NCBI GenBank assembly: GCA_963761115.1
Contig: CAVXFS010000005.1
Coordinates: 248,001 to 312,000 of the forward strand
Direction: 5' to 3'
Source: CAVXFS01 sp963761115
Lineage (GTDB): Bacteria > Pseudomonadota > Gammaproteobacteria > Burkholderiales > Gallionellaceae
DNA length: 64,000 nt
Below are positions 8,893-16,821 of this stretch, in pieces. Position 1 is the first letter of the stretch. Every line of letters begins with the position of its first letter. The notes under the pieces are model-generated. The model was not told the DNA's origin, searched no databases, and saw only the letters and a list, made by a program, of their open reading frames with translations. The translations under genes and the position numbers were made by a program.

Positions 8893-9987
8893 TCATGCGT
8901 TGCCGATCCCGCTTGTCGGCAGCTTGATCTGCCTGGCGAAGTCCAGCATGCGCTCAATGGAGATCCTGGCGCGGCGCCCGATCTCCGGATCGACATGGAT
9001 CTCGTTGTTGCGGCCTTCAAGTGCCGCTGCCAGATTCACCAGTCCGTTCATCGCCATCCACGGGCAGTGGTTGCAACTGGTGCAGGTCGCGCCGTGTCCC
9101 GCCGTGGGCGCTTCAAGAAACATCTTGTCCGGAGACAATGTACGCATCTTGTGCAGGATGCCGTTGTCGGTGGCGACGATGAATTCCTGCGTTTCCGGCG
9201 AGCGCGAGGCATCGATCAACTGCGTGGTGGAGCCGACCACATCTGCCAGCATGATCACCGCGCGCGGCGATTCTGGATGCGCCAGCACTTTGGCGGCGGG
9301 ATGCTGCGCCTTTAATTCGGCCAACTCCCTTGCCTTGAATTCGTCATGCACGACGCAGCTACCCTGCCATAGCATCATGTCGGCGCCGGTCTGTTCCTGT
9401 ACATAGGCGCCGAGGTGGCGATCCGGCGCCCAAAGGATTTTTTTCCCTTGCTGCTTGAGGTGGCTGACAATCGGCAGTGCGATGGAACTGGTCACCATCC
9501 AGTCGGCGCGCGCCTTCACTGCCGCGCTGGTGTTGGCATACACTACCACCGTGCGATCGGGGTGTGCATCGCAGAACGCGTTGAACTCGTCCGCCGGGCA
9601 GCCCAGGTCGAGCGAACATTCCGCCTCCAGGTCTGGCATCAGCACGCGCTTCTCCGGGTTGAGTATCTTTGCCGTCTCGCCCATGAAACGGACTCCGGCA
9701 ACGACGATGGTCTTTGCCGGATGCTGGTGGCCGAAGTTGGCCATATCGAGCGAATCCGATACGATGCCGCCGGTCGCCTCGGCCAGATCCTGCAAGTCTG
9801 CGTGCACATAATAATGCGCCACCAGCACCGCATCCTGCTCCTGCAGCAGGCGCTTGATGCGCGCGATCAGCTCGGTCTTTTCGCCCGCTTCCGGCTCGCG
9901 TGGCTTTCTGGCCCACGCCAGTTCCGAACTGCAAGCCGTGTTGGCATGCGGATGATCGTAAGCAATGGTTATGACGTTTTCTTTCAC
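8893..9987 (-). CDS. nadA: Quinolinate synthase A
   Basis: Condenses iminoaspartate with dihydroxyacetone phosphate to quinolinate in de novo NAD synthesis, using an oxygen-sensitive [4Fe-4S] cluster. The 364-residue chain carries the family hallmarks AHYYVHADLQDLAE, GVRFMGETAKILNP, PDLEAECSLDLGCP, PESPRAVI and the C-terminal CTSCNHCPWMAMN. The conserved Cys in ECSLD, GSC and CTSC/NHC provide cluster ligands. GTG 9987 is preceded by AAGGA. It is the first gene of a probable nadA-ybhP-clsB unit, 10 bp downstream of the nudB stop, so it may belong to the longer aspS transcript. NadB and NadC are not in the window. Confidence 0.95.
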   Translation of the reverse strand: MKENVITIAYDHPHANTACSSELAWARKPREPEAGEKTELIARIKRLLQEQDAVLVAHYYVHADLQDLAEATGGIVSDSLDMANFGHQHPAKTIVVAGVRFMGETAKILNPEKRVLMPDLEAECSLDLGCPADEFNAFCDAHPDRTVVVYANTSAAVKARADWMVTSSIALPIVSHLKQQGKKILWAPDRHLGAYVQEQTGADMMLWQGSCVVHDEFKARELAELKAQHPAAKVLAHPESPRAVIMLADVVGSTTQLIDASRSPETQEFIVATDNGILHKMRTLSPDKMFLEAPTAGHGATCTSCNHCPWMAMNGLVNLAAALEGRNNEIHVDPEIGRRARISIERMLDFARQIKLPTSGIGNA

Positions 9988-9997
9988 CTTGATTCCT

Positions 9998-10453
9998 TCA
10001 TCTCGGGTTCCCGGTCTCCACCCGTTGCGGTAACTGCAAGATCGCCGCGCGGTTGCTCGGAGAAAATACTTTATCTGCCGCTTCCTGCCACGGCAACCAG
10101 ATCTGGCTCAAATGCTCACGCGGCGACAATTGAACTACGGCCGGGGCCGGCAATTCCAGCCCGAACACATGCTCCGTGTTGTGCGTGGTGCCGGGCGGAT
10201 AACGATGCCGCCACCTGGGATAGATTTCATACTCATTCTGCACCTGCCAGTCGGTCAGCGCGTAACGCATCGCCTCCAGCCCGGTCTCCTCATGCAATTC
10301 GCGGACTGCCGTCTCGCGCAGTGATTCCTCGTCATCGCGGCTGCCGGTCACCGATTGCCAGTAGCCGGGGAAATCTGCGCGCTCCAGCAGCAGTACTTCG
10401 AGCGCCGGAGTATAGATGACGATCAGCGCCGAGACCGGTTGCTTATACGGCAT
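9998..10453 (-). CDS. nudB: Dihydroneopterin triphosphate diphosphatase (Nudix)
   Basis: Removes pyrophosphate from 7,8-dihydroneopterin triphosphate in folate synthesis. The 151-residue protein has a perfect Nudix box (G-x5-E-x7-REUxEExGU) beginning at GSRDDEES. C-terminal elements typical of NudB are present (EHVFGLELP, WLPWQEAADKVFSPSNRAAI). ATG 10453 overlaps the end of the barstar-like gene by 11 bp; an in-frame TTG two codons earlier is less likely. nudB commonly lies next to aspS in proteobacteria, as it does here with the RNase and barstar genes between. Confidence 0.92.
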   Translation of the reverse strand: MPYKQPVSALIVIYTPALEVLLLERADFPGYWQSVTGSRDDEESLRETAVRELHEETGLEAMRYALTDWQVQNEYEIYPRWRHRYPPGTTHNTEHVFGLELPAPAVVQLSPREHLSQIWLPWQEAADKVFSPSNRAAILQLPQRVETGNPR

Positions 10454-10847
10454 CGTCAAAAAATACCCAGAACGGTAGGCTCCGATATTTCCAGAATGCA
10501 GCCGTATGGATAAATATTTCCTGCGCTATCTTATGGTCATCAGCGTTCAGCCCGAGTGTTTCCCCACCATTGCGCAGCAACAATACGTAGCCTGCGGCGG
10601 GTTGCCAGGAAAGATCGCCCAGCGCATCTGCCAGCGCATCCCAGTTATTGCCGAACCATCCCGGCGCATGGATGGCTTGTGCCACGGCGGCGAGAAACGC
10701 ACCCTTGCCCTTCATCCCGGCCAGGTCTGCCTCGAACAGCATATAGCCTGTCTGCTCTACCGCCTTGCGCAAATCATCCGGCGGGCAATTCAGACGATAC
10801 GCTCCTGTGCCACTTACATCATTCAAGCGTGCGCACAAATTCTCCAT
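10443..10847 (-). CDS. Barstar-family ribonuclease inhibitor
   Basis: A 134-residue cytoplasmic protein with no signal peptide. It matches the barstar fold family: a beta-alpha start (YRLNCPPDDLRKAVEQ), then the helix FGNNWDALADALGDLSW, which corresponds to the barnase-binding helix. Both aspartates equivalent to barstar Asp35 and Asp39 (WDALAD) are kept, followed by a VLLLRN strand. It starts 3 bp after the stop of the RNase gene. Its expected role is to block any of the RNase that stays or folds in the cytoplasm. Binding to this particular partner is inferred from adjacency and conserved contacts. Confidence 0.85.
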   Translation of the reverse strand: MENLCARLNDVSGTGAYRLNCPPDDLRKAVEQTGYMLFEADLAGMKGKGAFLAAVAQAIHAPGWFGNNWDALADALGDLSWQPAAGYVLLLRNGGETLGLNADDHKIAQEIFIHTAAFWKYRSLPFWVFFDDAV

Positions 10848-10850
10848 CGC

Positions 10851-11231
10851 TCACTCCCTGATACGCTGAAAAGTCTGGTAATGGTCGCCGCTGTAATAGC
10901 ATTCCGGCAATGGTCCGCACACAATACGCCGCGCGCCGCGACTGCGCATGGCCGGCGTGGGCACCGTGTATTCGTGGTAATAGCCGCGAGGCTTTGGCGG
11001 CAGATGCCGCTCGTAATTGCCGAACACGATGCCGTCGCGTTGAAACGGGAACGGGCCATGACCATGAATGAGGCGGAGGGTATCGCGGGCTTCGGGGGGC
11101 AGCCTGTCCAGGCTGATGTATGCCGGTCCGATGCCGGGGCGGACCATCATGTCCGCCTGCACGGCTACTGGCAGGCTCACCAGCAGCAGCGCCAGCAATT
11201 GCAGCCACAGCGCTTTGCCGCTGCGCAGCAT
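10851..11231 (-). CDS. Secreted barnase-type guanyl-preferring ribonuclease (N1/T1 family)
   Basis: A 126-residue pre-protein: Sec signal peptide (residues 1-26, ending SLPVAVQA), then a barnase/RNase Sa-type domain. The catalytic residues are recognisable: general base Glu87 in YYHEYTVPTP, Arg101/Arg102 in GARRIVCG, and general acid His117 in GDHYQTFQRIR, which nearly matches the C-terminus of barnase. Cys105 and Cys111 could form a disulfide. ATG 11231 lies just after the aspS TAG, which rules out the longer in-frame extension into aspS. The inhibitor gene follows at 3 bp. It may scavenge RNA or act on competitors; neither can be told from sequence. Confidence 0.87.
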   Translation of the reverse strand: MLRSGKALWLQLLALLLVSLPVAVQADMMVRPGIGPAYISLDRLPPEARDTLRLIHGHGPFPFQRDGIVFGNYERHLPPKPRGYYHEYTVPTPAMRSRGARRIVCGPLPECYYSGDHYQTFQRIRE

Positions 11232-11233
11232 GG

Positions 11234-13036
11234 CTACTCCGTCGCCACTTCTACCGTGGTCTGCGTCTGTTTGCGCAGGTGGATGTGCAACTCGCGCAAC
11301 TGCTTTTCGTCCACGGCACTCGGTGCCTGGGTCAGCAGGCATTGCGCGCGCTGGGTCTTGGGGAAAGCGATCACGTCGCGGATGGATTCGGCACCGGCCA
11401 TCAGGGCGACGATGCGATCCAGGCCGAAAGCCAGCCCGCCATGCGGCGGGGCGCCATATTGCAACGCGTCGAGCAGGAAGCCGAATTTCAACTGTGCTTC
11501 TTCCGCATCGATGTTGAGGGCGCGGAATACCTTGCTTTGCACTTCCTCCTTGTGGATACGAACCGAACCGCCGCCGACCTCGGAACCGTTCAAGGCGAGG
11601 TCGTAAGCCTTGGCCAGGCATCTGCCGGGATCGCTTTCCAGGAATTCAAGATGCTCGTCCTTGGGCGAGGTGAACGGGTGATGGCAGGCATTCCAGCGCC
11701 CAGCCTCCTCGTCGTATTCGAACATCGGGAAATCCACCACCCACAGCGGCGCCCAGGCCGCGCCGGTGAGGTGATTCTTTTCATGGCCGATCTTGTCGCG
11801 CAATGCGCCCAGCGCATCGTTCACGACACGGGCCTTGTCCGCGCCGAAGAAGATGATGTCGCCGTTTGTGGCGCCGGTGCGTTCGATGATGGCATGCAGC
11901 GCGGCTTCATGAAGGTTCTTGACGATCGGCGATTGCAGGCCGGTCTCGTTCAACTGGGTCGCGTCATTGACCTTGATGTAGGCCAGTCCCTTGGCGCCGT
12001 AGATACCGACGAAGCGGGTGTACTCATCGATCTCGCCGCGGCTGAACGCGCCGCCGCCCGGTACGCGCAATGCGGCCACGCGCCCATTTTCGGAATTGGC
12101 GACGCCGGAGAACACCTTGAATGCCACGTCCTTGACGGCATCGGTGACCTCGGTGAGTTCCAGCATCACGCGCAGGTCCGGCTTGTCCGAGCCGAAGCGC
12201 GACATCGCTTCCTTGTGGGTCATGCGCGGGAACGGGTTGGGCAGCGTCGCATTCAGAACTTCCTTGAACACGGTGCGGATCATGTCTTCGGTCAGCGCCA
12301 TGATCTGTTCTTCCGACAGGAACGAAGTCTCGATATCCACCTGGGTGAATTCCGGCTGGCGGTCGGCGCGCAGGTCTTCGTCGCGGAAGCATTTGGTGAT
12401 CTGGTAATAACGGTCATAGCCGGCTACCATCAGCAGCTGCTTGAACAACTGCGGCGATTGCGGCAGCGCGAAGAATTGGCCCGCATGCACGCGCGACGGC
12501 ACCAGGTAATCGCGCGCGCCTTCCGGCGTGGATTTGGTCAGCATCGGCGTCTCGATGTCGATAAAACCCTTGTCGTCGAGAAAGCGGCGGAAGGCGCGCG
12601 CGGTCTTGTAGCGCAATATCATGTTCTTCTGCATCTGCGGGCGGCGCAGGTCGATCACGCGGTGCATCAGGCGCACGTTCTCGGACAGGTTCTCGTCGTC
12701 GAGCTGGAATGGCGGGGTGGTCGAGGAATTCAGTATCTCGATCTCATGGCACAACACCTCGACTTCGCCGCTCGGGATATTGGGGTTGCTGGTGCCTTCC
12801 GGACGGCGGCGCACGCGGCCGGTCACTCTCAGCACGAATTCATTGCGAACCGATTCGGCGATCTGGAACATCTCCGGACGGTCCGGATCGCATACCACCT
12901 GCGCCAGGCCTTCGCGGTCACGCAAGTCGATGAAGATCACGCCGCCGTGGTCACGGCGGCGGTGGGCCCAGCCGCACAGGCTGACGGTATGTCCCAGGTT
13001 GGGTACGCTAAGTTGTCCGCAATAATGTGTACGCAT
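11234..13036 (-). CDS. aspS: Aspartyl-tRNA synthetase
   Basis: Class II aminoacyl-tRNA synthetase of the bacterial type, 600 residues. In order: OB-fold anticodon-binding domain (GWAHRRRDHGGVIFIDLRDREG), catalytic core with motif 2 (CFRDEDLRADRQPEFTQ), the bacterial GAD insertion, and motif 3 (GLAFGLDRIVALM). Many betaproteobacterial AspRS are non-discriminating and work with GatCAB to make Asn-tRNA; this cannot be decided here. ATG 13036 is 24 bp from the upstream DUF502 stop. It heads the downstream set RNase-barstar-nudB-nadA. Confidence 0.97.
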   Translation of the reverse strand: MRTHYCGQLSVPNLGHTVSLCGWAHRRRDHGGVIFIDLRDREGLAQVVCDPDRPEMFQIAESVRNEFVLRVTGRVRRRPEGTSNPNIPSGEVEVLCHEIEILNSSTTPPFQLDDENLSENVRLMHRVIDLRRPQMQKNMILRYKTARAFRRFLDDKGFIDIETPMLTKSTPEGARDYLVPSRVHAGQFFALPQSPQLFKQLLMVAGYDRYYQITKCFRDEDLRADRQPEFTQVDIETSFLSEEQIMALTEDMIRTVFKEVLNATLPNPFPRMTHKEAMSRFGSDKPDLRVMLELTEVTDAVKDVAFKVFSGVANSENGRVAALRVPGGGAFSRGEIDEYTRFVGIYGAKGLAYIKVNDATQLNETGLQSPIVKNLHEAALHAIIERTGATNGDIIFFGADKARVVNDALGALRDKIGHEKNHLTGAAWAPLWVVDFPMFEYDEEAGRWNACHHPFTSPKDEHLEFLESDPGRCLAKAYDLALNGSEVGGGSVRIHKEEVQSKVFRALNIDAEEAQLKFGFLLDALQYGAPPHGGLAFGLDRIVALMAGAESIRDVIAFPKTQRAQCLLTQAPSAVDEKQLRELHIHLRKQTQTTVEVATE

Positions 13037-13060
13037 GATTCGATTCGATCAGATTAATAA

Positions 13061-13696
13061 TTAATTGGAATGGTTGAAGGGATGTTGCCGATGGGCTGGA
13101 ACAACGTTCGAGATCGGCGGCACCACGCCCATGGAAACGATGGTTTTCAGGGCCACGTCCACGTTGATGTTCAGCTCTATGGTTTCGGACTTGCGCACGT
13201 AAAAATAAAATCCGTTCACCGGGCTGGGTGTGGTGGGGATGAAAACGCCCACATATTCCCCGTCCAGGTGGGATGCGATCGCTTCGCTGGCCACGCTGGT
13301 CTGGAACGCCAGCGACCAGGCTTGCTGGTGAGGGTAGCGAACCAGCAATACCTTGCGGAACGAGTTGCCGTTGCTGGACAGCAGCGTGTCGCTGACCTGC
13401 TTGACGCTGTTGTAGATCGAGTTCACGAACGGGATGCGCTGCAACAGGCCATCCCAATACTGCAACATGCGCTGCCCGAACACATTGCGCGTGAGCAGGC
13501 CGGTGCCGATCACCACTGCCGCAGTCAGTATCACGCCGAGGCCGGGAATGTGGATGCCCAGCAGCTTGTCCGGGCGCCAGCTTTCCGGCAGCAGCAGCAG
13601 CGTCTGGTCCATGATGCCGATGGTCAGGTTCAGCACCCAGAAGGTGATGCCGAGCGGAACCCACACCAGCAACCCGGTCAACAGGTATTTTTTCAC
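13061..13696 (-). CDS. DUF502 membrane protein
   Basis: A 211-residue protein with two N-terminal membrane helices (LLTGLLVWVPLGITFWVL; GLGVILTAAVVIGTGLL), then the conserved PFVNSIYNSVKQVSDTLLS segment and a soluble C-terminal domain with the GVFIPTTPSPVNGF signature. These define DUF502, a family of unproven function found beside aspS in many betaproteobacteria. GTG 13696 overlaps the fmdB TGA (GTGA), so the two are probably translationally coupled. Confidence 0.9.
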   Translation of the reverse strand: MKKYLLTGLLVWVPLGITFWVLNLTIGIMDQTLLLLPESWRPDKLLGIHIPGLGVILTAAVVIGTGLLTRNVFGQRMLQYWDGLLQRIPFVNSIYNSVKQVSDTLLSSNGNSFRKVLLVRYPHQQAWSLAFQTSVASEAIASHLDGEYVGVFIPTTPSPVNGFYFYVRKSETIELNINVDVALKTIVSMGVVPPISNVVPAHRQHPFNHSN

Positions 13697-13938
13697 GCGT
13701 CGTTCCCGGCGACCGGACAACTGGCACACGGTGCGGTTTCGCACTTGCTGGCAGGTTTGTCCTTGAAGTCGGTGGCGTAATAACCGCTGCCCTTGAACTG
13801 GAATCCGGCGGCGGACAGCTGCTTGCTGAACGTTTCCTTGCCGCATTCCGGGCAGGTGCTCAACGGCGCGTCGCTGAGCTTCTGCATCACATCCTTCTGC
13901 GCGCCACAACTGCTGCAGCGGTATTCGTAAATGGGCAC
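13693..13938 (-). CDS. FmdB-family zinc-ribbon protein
   Basis: An 81-residue protein beginning PIYEYRCSSCG, with paired CxxC motifs (Cys7/Cys10 region and CPEC near 29) forming a putative regulatory zinc ribbon. The C-terminal part (GFQFKGSGYYATDFK, then a Cys-rich CETAPCASCP tail) is typical of the family. GTG 13938 is preceded by a strong AAGGAG. The family was named after a putative formamidase-operon regulator, but its role is unknown. It is the first gene of the fmdB-DUF502-aspS set, a conserved betaproteobacterial order. Confidence 0.92.
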   Translation of the reverse strand: MPIYEYRCSSCGAQKDVMQKLSDAPLSTCPECGKETFSKQLSAAGFQFKGSGYYATDFKDKPASKCETAPCASCPVAGNDA

Positions 13939-14120
13939 GATATGCTCCTTATCGATTGATCGTGAAAGTCGCACATTATACCTTAAGCAACCGCTGATAT
14001 TCCGCAGCGGGCAATTGCTGCATCGGATAACCAGGATGGGAGTAGTCGGCCTGATTTTAGCCCAGACCTTGCCTTTTCTGCTTGCAGCTTATGCAGAGCG
14101 GGAAGGATGCAATTGACGGG

Positions 14121-14777
14121 TTATGTCCTGCAGTAACGCAGCAAACGGCCCCGGTATGGGCTGCCGTCGTGCAATGGCAAGTTCAGCATCGTTTCAGACA
14201 ATGTAAATCCGGCCAGTGCCATGCAACGGTTGAATGCGCTGCGGTTGCTGCGGTTCGGGTCGATGATCAGCACTTCGGCGCGGGGTGCGGCGTGCAGCAG
14301 GATAAATGCCGCCAGTTGTTCGGGGTGATCGCGCTGGTACAGCACATCGCTGCCGATGATCAGGTCGAATTCGCCCAGATCGGGATTGTCGCGCCCCCAA
14401 TTCCCGGTGCAATATTTCATTTCAGGCAGAAGATTGAGCAGCAGATTGGCGTGCAGGAATGTCGCAGCCAATGGGTGACAATCGCTGGCCGTGATGTCGC
14501 CCTGTCGCCGATGGATAACCATGCTGGCCAGTCCCAGTCCGCAGCCGATTTCCAGCACGCGACGTGACTGCAATTCCCATCCCTGCATCAGGTCGGCCAG
14601 TTTCTGTGCCGATGGCCAGACCAGGCCGAACAGCGGCCAGCAGGCCGAAGAGATGCCGGCTGCTTCGGCTTCACCAGCAGGGTCGTAGTATTGCTGCCGG
14701 TCGAGCAGCGAGCGGATGTGCAGGTCGGCCCCGCCGGCAATGGCAACCTGCTGCCATTTCACCTCATAGCCGGGCAT
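14121..14777 (-). CDS. Class I SAM-dependent methyltransferase, METTL/NNMT-like
   Basis: A 218-residue Rossmann methyltransferase. The SAM motif I VLEIGCGLGLASM is near residue 73, an acidic loop (SDCHP) follows, and the post-motif SDVLYQRDHPEQL resembles the protein-lysine or nicotinamide-type METTL group. The N-terminal SACWPLFGLVWPSAQKLAD matches the substrate-proximal segment of that group. It starts 11 bp after the infA stop, so it is likely expressed with csp-infA. A translation-related protein substrate is conceivable from context only. Confidence 0.82.
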   Translation of the reverse strand: MPGYEVKWQQVAIAGGADLHIRSLLDRQQYYDPAGEAEAAGISSACWPLFGLVWPSAQKLADLMQGWELQSRRVLEIGCGLGLASMVIHRRQGDITASDCHPLAATFLHANLLLNLLPEMKYCTGNWGRDNPDLGEFDLIIGSDVLYQRDHPEQLAAFILLHAAPRAEVLIIDPNRSNRSAFNRCMALAGFTLSETMLNLPLHDGSPYRGRLLRYCRT

Positions 14778-14788
14778 GGAAGTTCAGA

Positions 14789-15049
14789 TCAATATCTTCG
14801 CCGTTGCTGCGGAACGGCGGGACCGCGTGTCTCGATATGGCGAAAGGTGATGCGCCCCTTGCTCATATCGTAGGGAGAGAGTTCCAGGGAAACCTTGTCA
14901 CCGGCGATGATACGGATGTGGTTCTTGCGCATCTTGCCGGCGCTGTAGGCGATGAGTTTGTGACCATTCTCCAGCGTGACGCGAAAACGCGAGTCAGGCA
15001 GGACTTCGTCCACCTGGCCATTCATTTCCAGCAGTTCTTCCTTGGCCAT
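14789..15049 (-). CDS. infA: Translation initiation factor IF-1
   Basis: An 86-residue OB-fold protein that binds the 30S A site. The core MAKEELLEMNGQVDEVLPDS, GHKLIAYSAGKMRKNHIRI and SPYDMSKGRITFRH is diagnostic. The C-terminal extension (TRGPAVPQQRRRY) is characteristic of the second, non-ribosomal-operon infA copy that many betaproteobacteria carry. Its ATG shares a base with the stop of the upstream cold-shock gene (TAATG), so the two are probably translationally coupled. Whether another infA exists elsewhere cannot be seen here. Confidence 0.95.
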   Translation of the reverse strand: MAKEELLEMNGQVDEVLPDSRFRVTLENGHKLIAYSAGKMRKNHIRIIAGDKVSLELSPYDMSKGRITFRHIETRGPAVPQQRRRY

Positions 15050-15255
15050 TAATCTGCGCCACGGATGTTCGACGCTTGCTGGCCTTTGGGGCCGGCAATG
15101 ATGTCGAAATTCACCCGTTGACCCTCGGTCAACGTCTTGAAACCCGCGCTCTGGATGGCGGAAAAATGCGCGAACAGATCATCGCCGCCATCTTCCGGTG
15201 TAATGAAGCCGAAGCCCTTGGAATCGTTAAACCACTTTACTGTGCCTGTAGACAT
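15049..15255 (-). CDS. Cold-shock domain protein (CspA family)
   Basis: A 68-residue single cold-shock domain with the RNA-binding motifs RNP1 (KGFGFITPEDG) and RNP2 (DLFAHFSAI). These proteins act as RNA chaperones and antiterminators. The start is preceded by AAGGAGAT. The leader contains a run of A/T before the SD, but I cannot define a cold-responsive UTR fold. It is the first gene of a csp-infA-methyltransferase unit. Confidence 0.95.
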   Translation of the reverse strand: MSTGTVKWFNDSKGFGFITPEDGGDDLFAHFSAIQSAGFKTLTEGQRVNFDIIAGPKGQQASNIRGAD

Positions 15256-15753
15256 ATCTTGAATCTCCTTAAAATCAAACTAACGGGGACGGATCCCTGA
15301 TCGAGGCGATGGTCAAGAGGCAAGTAGATGAAGGGAGAAATACCACGGGTATGTGGATAAAGAACCAGACACAATGACAGCACTTGAGAATCGCTGGCGC
15401 GCACTATGCACTGTATTGCGCGCAAAAGCAAATGAAATCAATCGCTGCCCGGTAACTTTGCCGGTCAACTGCAGGCTTCCATCGGCAATAAACAGGTGAC
15501 AACAATTAACCTGTTGCGGCCATGCAATTGGGTGAAATTGCATGGCAAGCAAGTCAGCGCCGGTTTCCCCATGCACCAAAATGGATGGAAAAATTTGTCA
15601 TATGCATGCCGGTTGTGCGCGAATACGCAAGCTGGCGCAGCGTGGTTGATGCAAAACCTTGACTTGCCTGGAGTTGAGTTGCGGGCATGGTTATTGCGTG
15701 CATGCTTGTTCAGTAACACTCATTCAATCTTGGACAGGTGGATAAAAAGTAAT
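15256..15753 (+). other. Intergenic region, about 500 bp, no supported gene
   Basis: It holds the csp promoter and leader at its left end. A short inverted repeat (7-bp arms 15397-15403 and 15417-15423, GCGCGCA with TGCGCGC) lies inside. Frames extending from here into the next gene have an atypical composition. I see no tRNA or clear terminator. Confidence 0.5.
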
Positions 15754-15756
15754 GTG

Positions 15757-16014
15757 ATGAGCATGAAATTCCGGTATCACGTCATACCCGACAGGGTTGG
15801 CACCGGTGTGACGATTCTAGATTCGGAAACAGGCGTCATTCAATATCCTGCCTGCTGGCAAGACCTTGCCGCATTTTATTATTATCTGGTGGAGCGGGGT
15901 CGGGTCGAAGAAGCGCAAAAACTGCTGGCTGACAGCATGGCGGGCAGCAAGCCGATCACCAATATGCTGGTGTCCATGTCCTCACCTCAATCCGCCAACA
16001 GCAGTTCATGCTAG
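15757..16014 (+). CDS. Small hypothetical protein
   Basis: An 85-residue frame starting MSMKFRYHVIPDRVGTGVTILDSE. The middle part looks like a compact globular protein (QYPACWQDLAAFYYYLVERGRVEEAQKLL would make a helix), ending in a Ser/Asn-rich tail. The start is uncertain: GTG 15754, ATG 15757 or ATG 15763 are all in frame and no strong SD precedes them. The frame is open further upstream to 15496, but that part does not read like protein. I do not recognise the family. Confidence 0.5.
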   Translation: MSMKFRYHVIPDRVGTGVTILDSETGVIQYPACWQDLAAFYYYLVERGRVEEAQKLLADSMAGSKPITNMLVSMSSPQSANSSSC

Positions 16015-16328
16015 AGGCAGCCTTCGGGTTGTTGCTTTGGACGCAACCGGGATGTCAACCTTCGCAACCGGGTGAAGGCGCAAATTATTAAAACTTCGTT
16101 CGATGGTCATCAATAGCTGATCTTTCTCCTGAACAGAGCAGATGCGCATGCTGCTCGGCGTGTTTTCTGTTGATTACGCCGATACTAAGCCAAACAACTT
16201 TTCTGATAATATGATTTACTCCAGTCCCGAACCCAACTGGGATGGTTTGTCCGGTTGCGGAAATAATCTGCCAATGGATCGAGACATATCGGGGCCTGTT
16301 TCTTGTTTTGGCAATTGGAGACTTAATC
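16015..16328 (+). other. Intergenic region, about 310 bp, no supported gene
   Basis: It contains a short hairpin candidate (CCTTC and GAAGG arms around 16060-16080), possibly a terminator of the preceding small gene, and an AT-richer stretch near 16180-16215 that could hold a promoter for the next gene. I see nothing else definite. Confidence 0.4.
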
Positions 16329-16763
16329 ATGAAGCTCGCAAAACAAATCTTTGATCAAGCCAATTACACTATGAAGATGTATGGCCGCTACAAGGAGATT
16401 TTCAAGCGTTTCTTTAACAGCGCCAAGTTTCTGACGCAAGCGGATACCCCAGTCGAAGGTGTGGTGCTGAAACCGATGCTGGAGGAGAATTATTTCGATG
16501 TCTTCTTTAGCGGTGTGCGAATTCGCTTTCTTTTTCTGGCGAATTACGGCGAGGATGGGGTATTCGCGGGGAAGATCGTTGCCGTACGCGTGTGGCCAAC
16601 TTTTTCCGAGACGCCAGACATCATTGCCAGTTTCACATTTGACGGCGAAGGATTTGCCAATTTCGAACTCGCAAACGACAGCGACAAAATCAATATCGAA
16701 TTCAAGGCAGCGGAAATCGTTCTATTGGTTCTGGATGCGGTGGTCAGGAAGCCGTTCCCCTGA
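16329..16763 (+). CDS. Hypothetical protein, 144 aa
   Basis: ATG 16329 is preceded by GGAG at about 8 bp. The protein has a basic helical N-terminus (MKLAKQIFDQANYTMKMYGRYKE), then a beta-rich part with alternating hydrophobic residues (YFDVFFSGVRIRFLFLANYG; KIVAVRVWPTFSETPDIIASF). No signal peptide or known motif is visible. It converges with the fructosamine kinase gene 58 bp away. The family is not recognised. Confidence 0.6.
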   Translation: MKLAKQIFDQANYTMKMYGRYKEIFKRFFNSAKFLTQADTPVEGVVLKPMLEENYFDVFFSGVRIRFLFLANYGEDGVFAGKIVAVRVWPTFSETPDIIASFTFDGEGFANFELANDSDKINIEFKAAEIVLLVLDAVVRKPFP

Positions 16764-16821
16764 CCTGAAGACGGGTTGGGGATGATGTACCGGCGAGCGA
16801 CTGTCCTGCCTTCCTGCGCGA

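Noticed and set aside
10851..11621. 256-aa version of the RNase gene
   Set aside because: The extra N-terminal part overlaps aspS in another frame; ATG 11231 gives a proper signal peptide.
11120..13057. 645-aa open frame on the plus strand
   Set aside because: It lies antisense to aspS, whose product is clearly recognisable; the plus-strand product is His/Gln/Arg-rich with no motif. It is a GC-rich shadow frame.
13931..14116. 61-aa plus-strand frame between fmdB and the methyltransferase
   Set aside because: It begins inside fmdB on the other strand and shows no motif; a short hydrophobic end is not enough to support a gene.
15496..15756. N-terminal extension of the 85-aa hypothetical gene to 172 aa
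   Set aside because: The extension is Cys/Trp-scattered with no SD and does not look like protein; the better start is near 15757.
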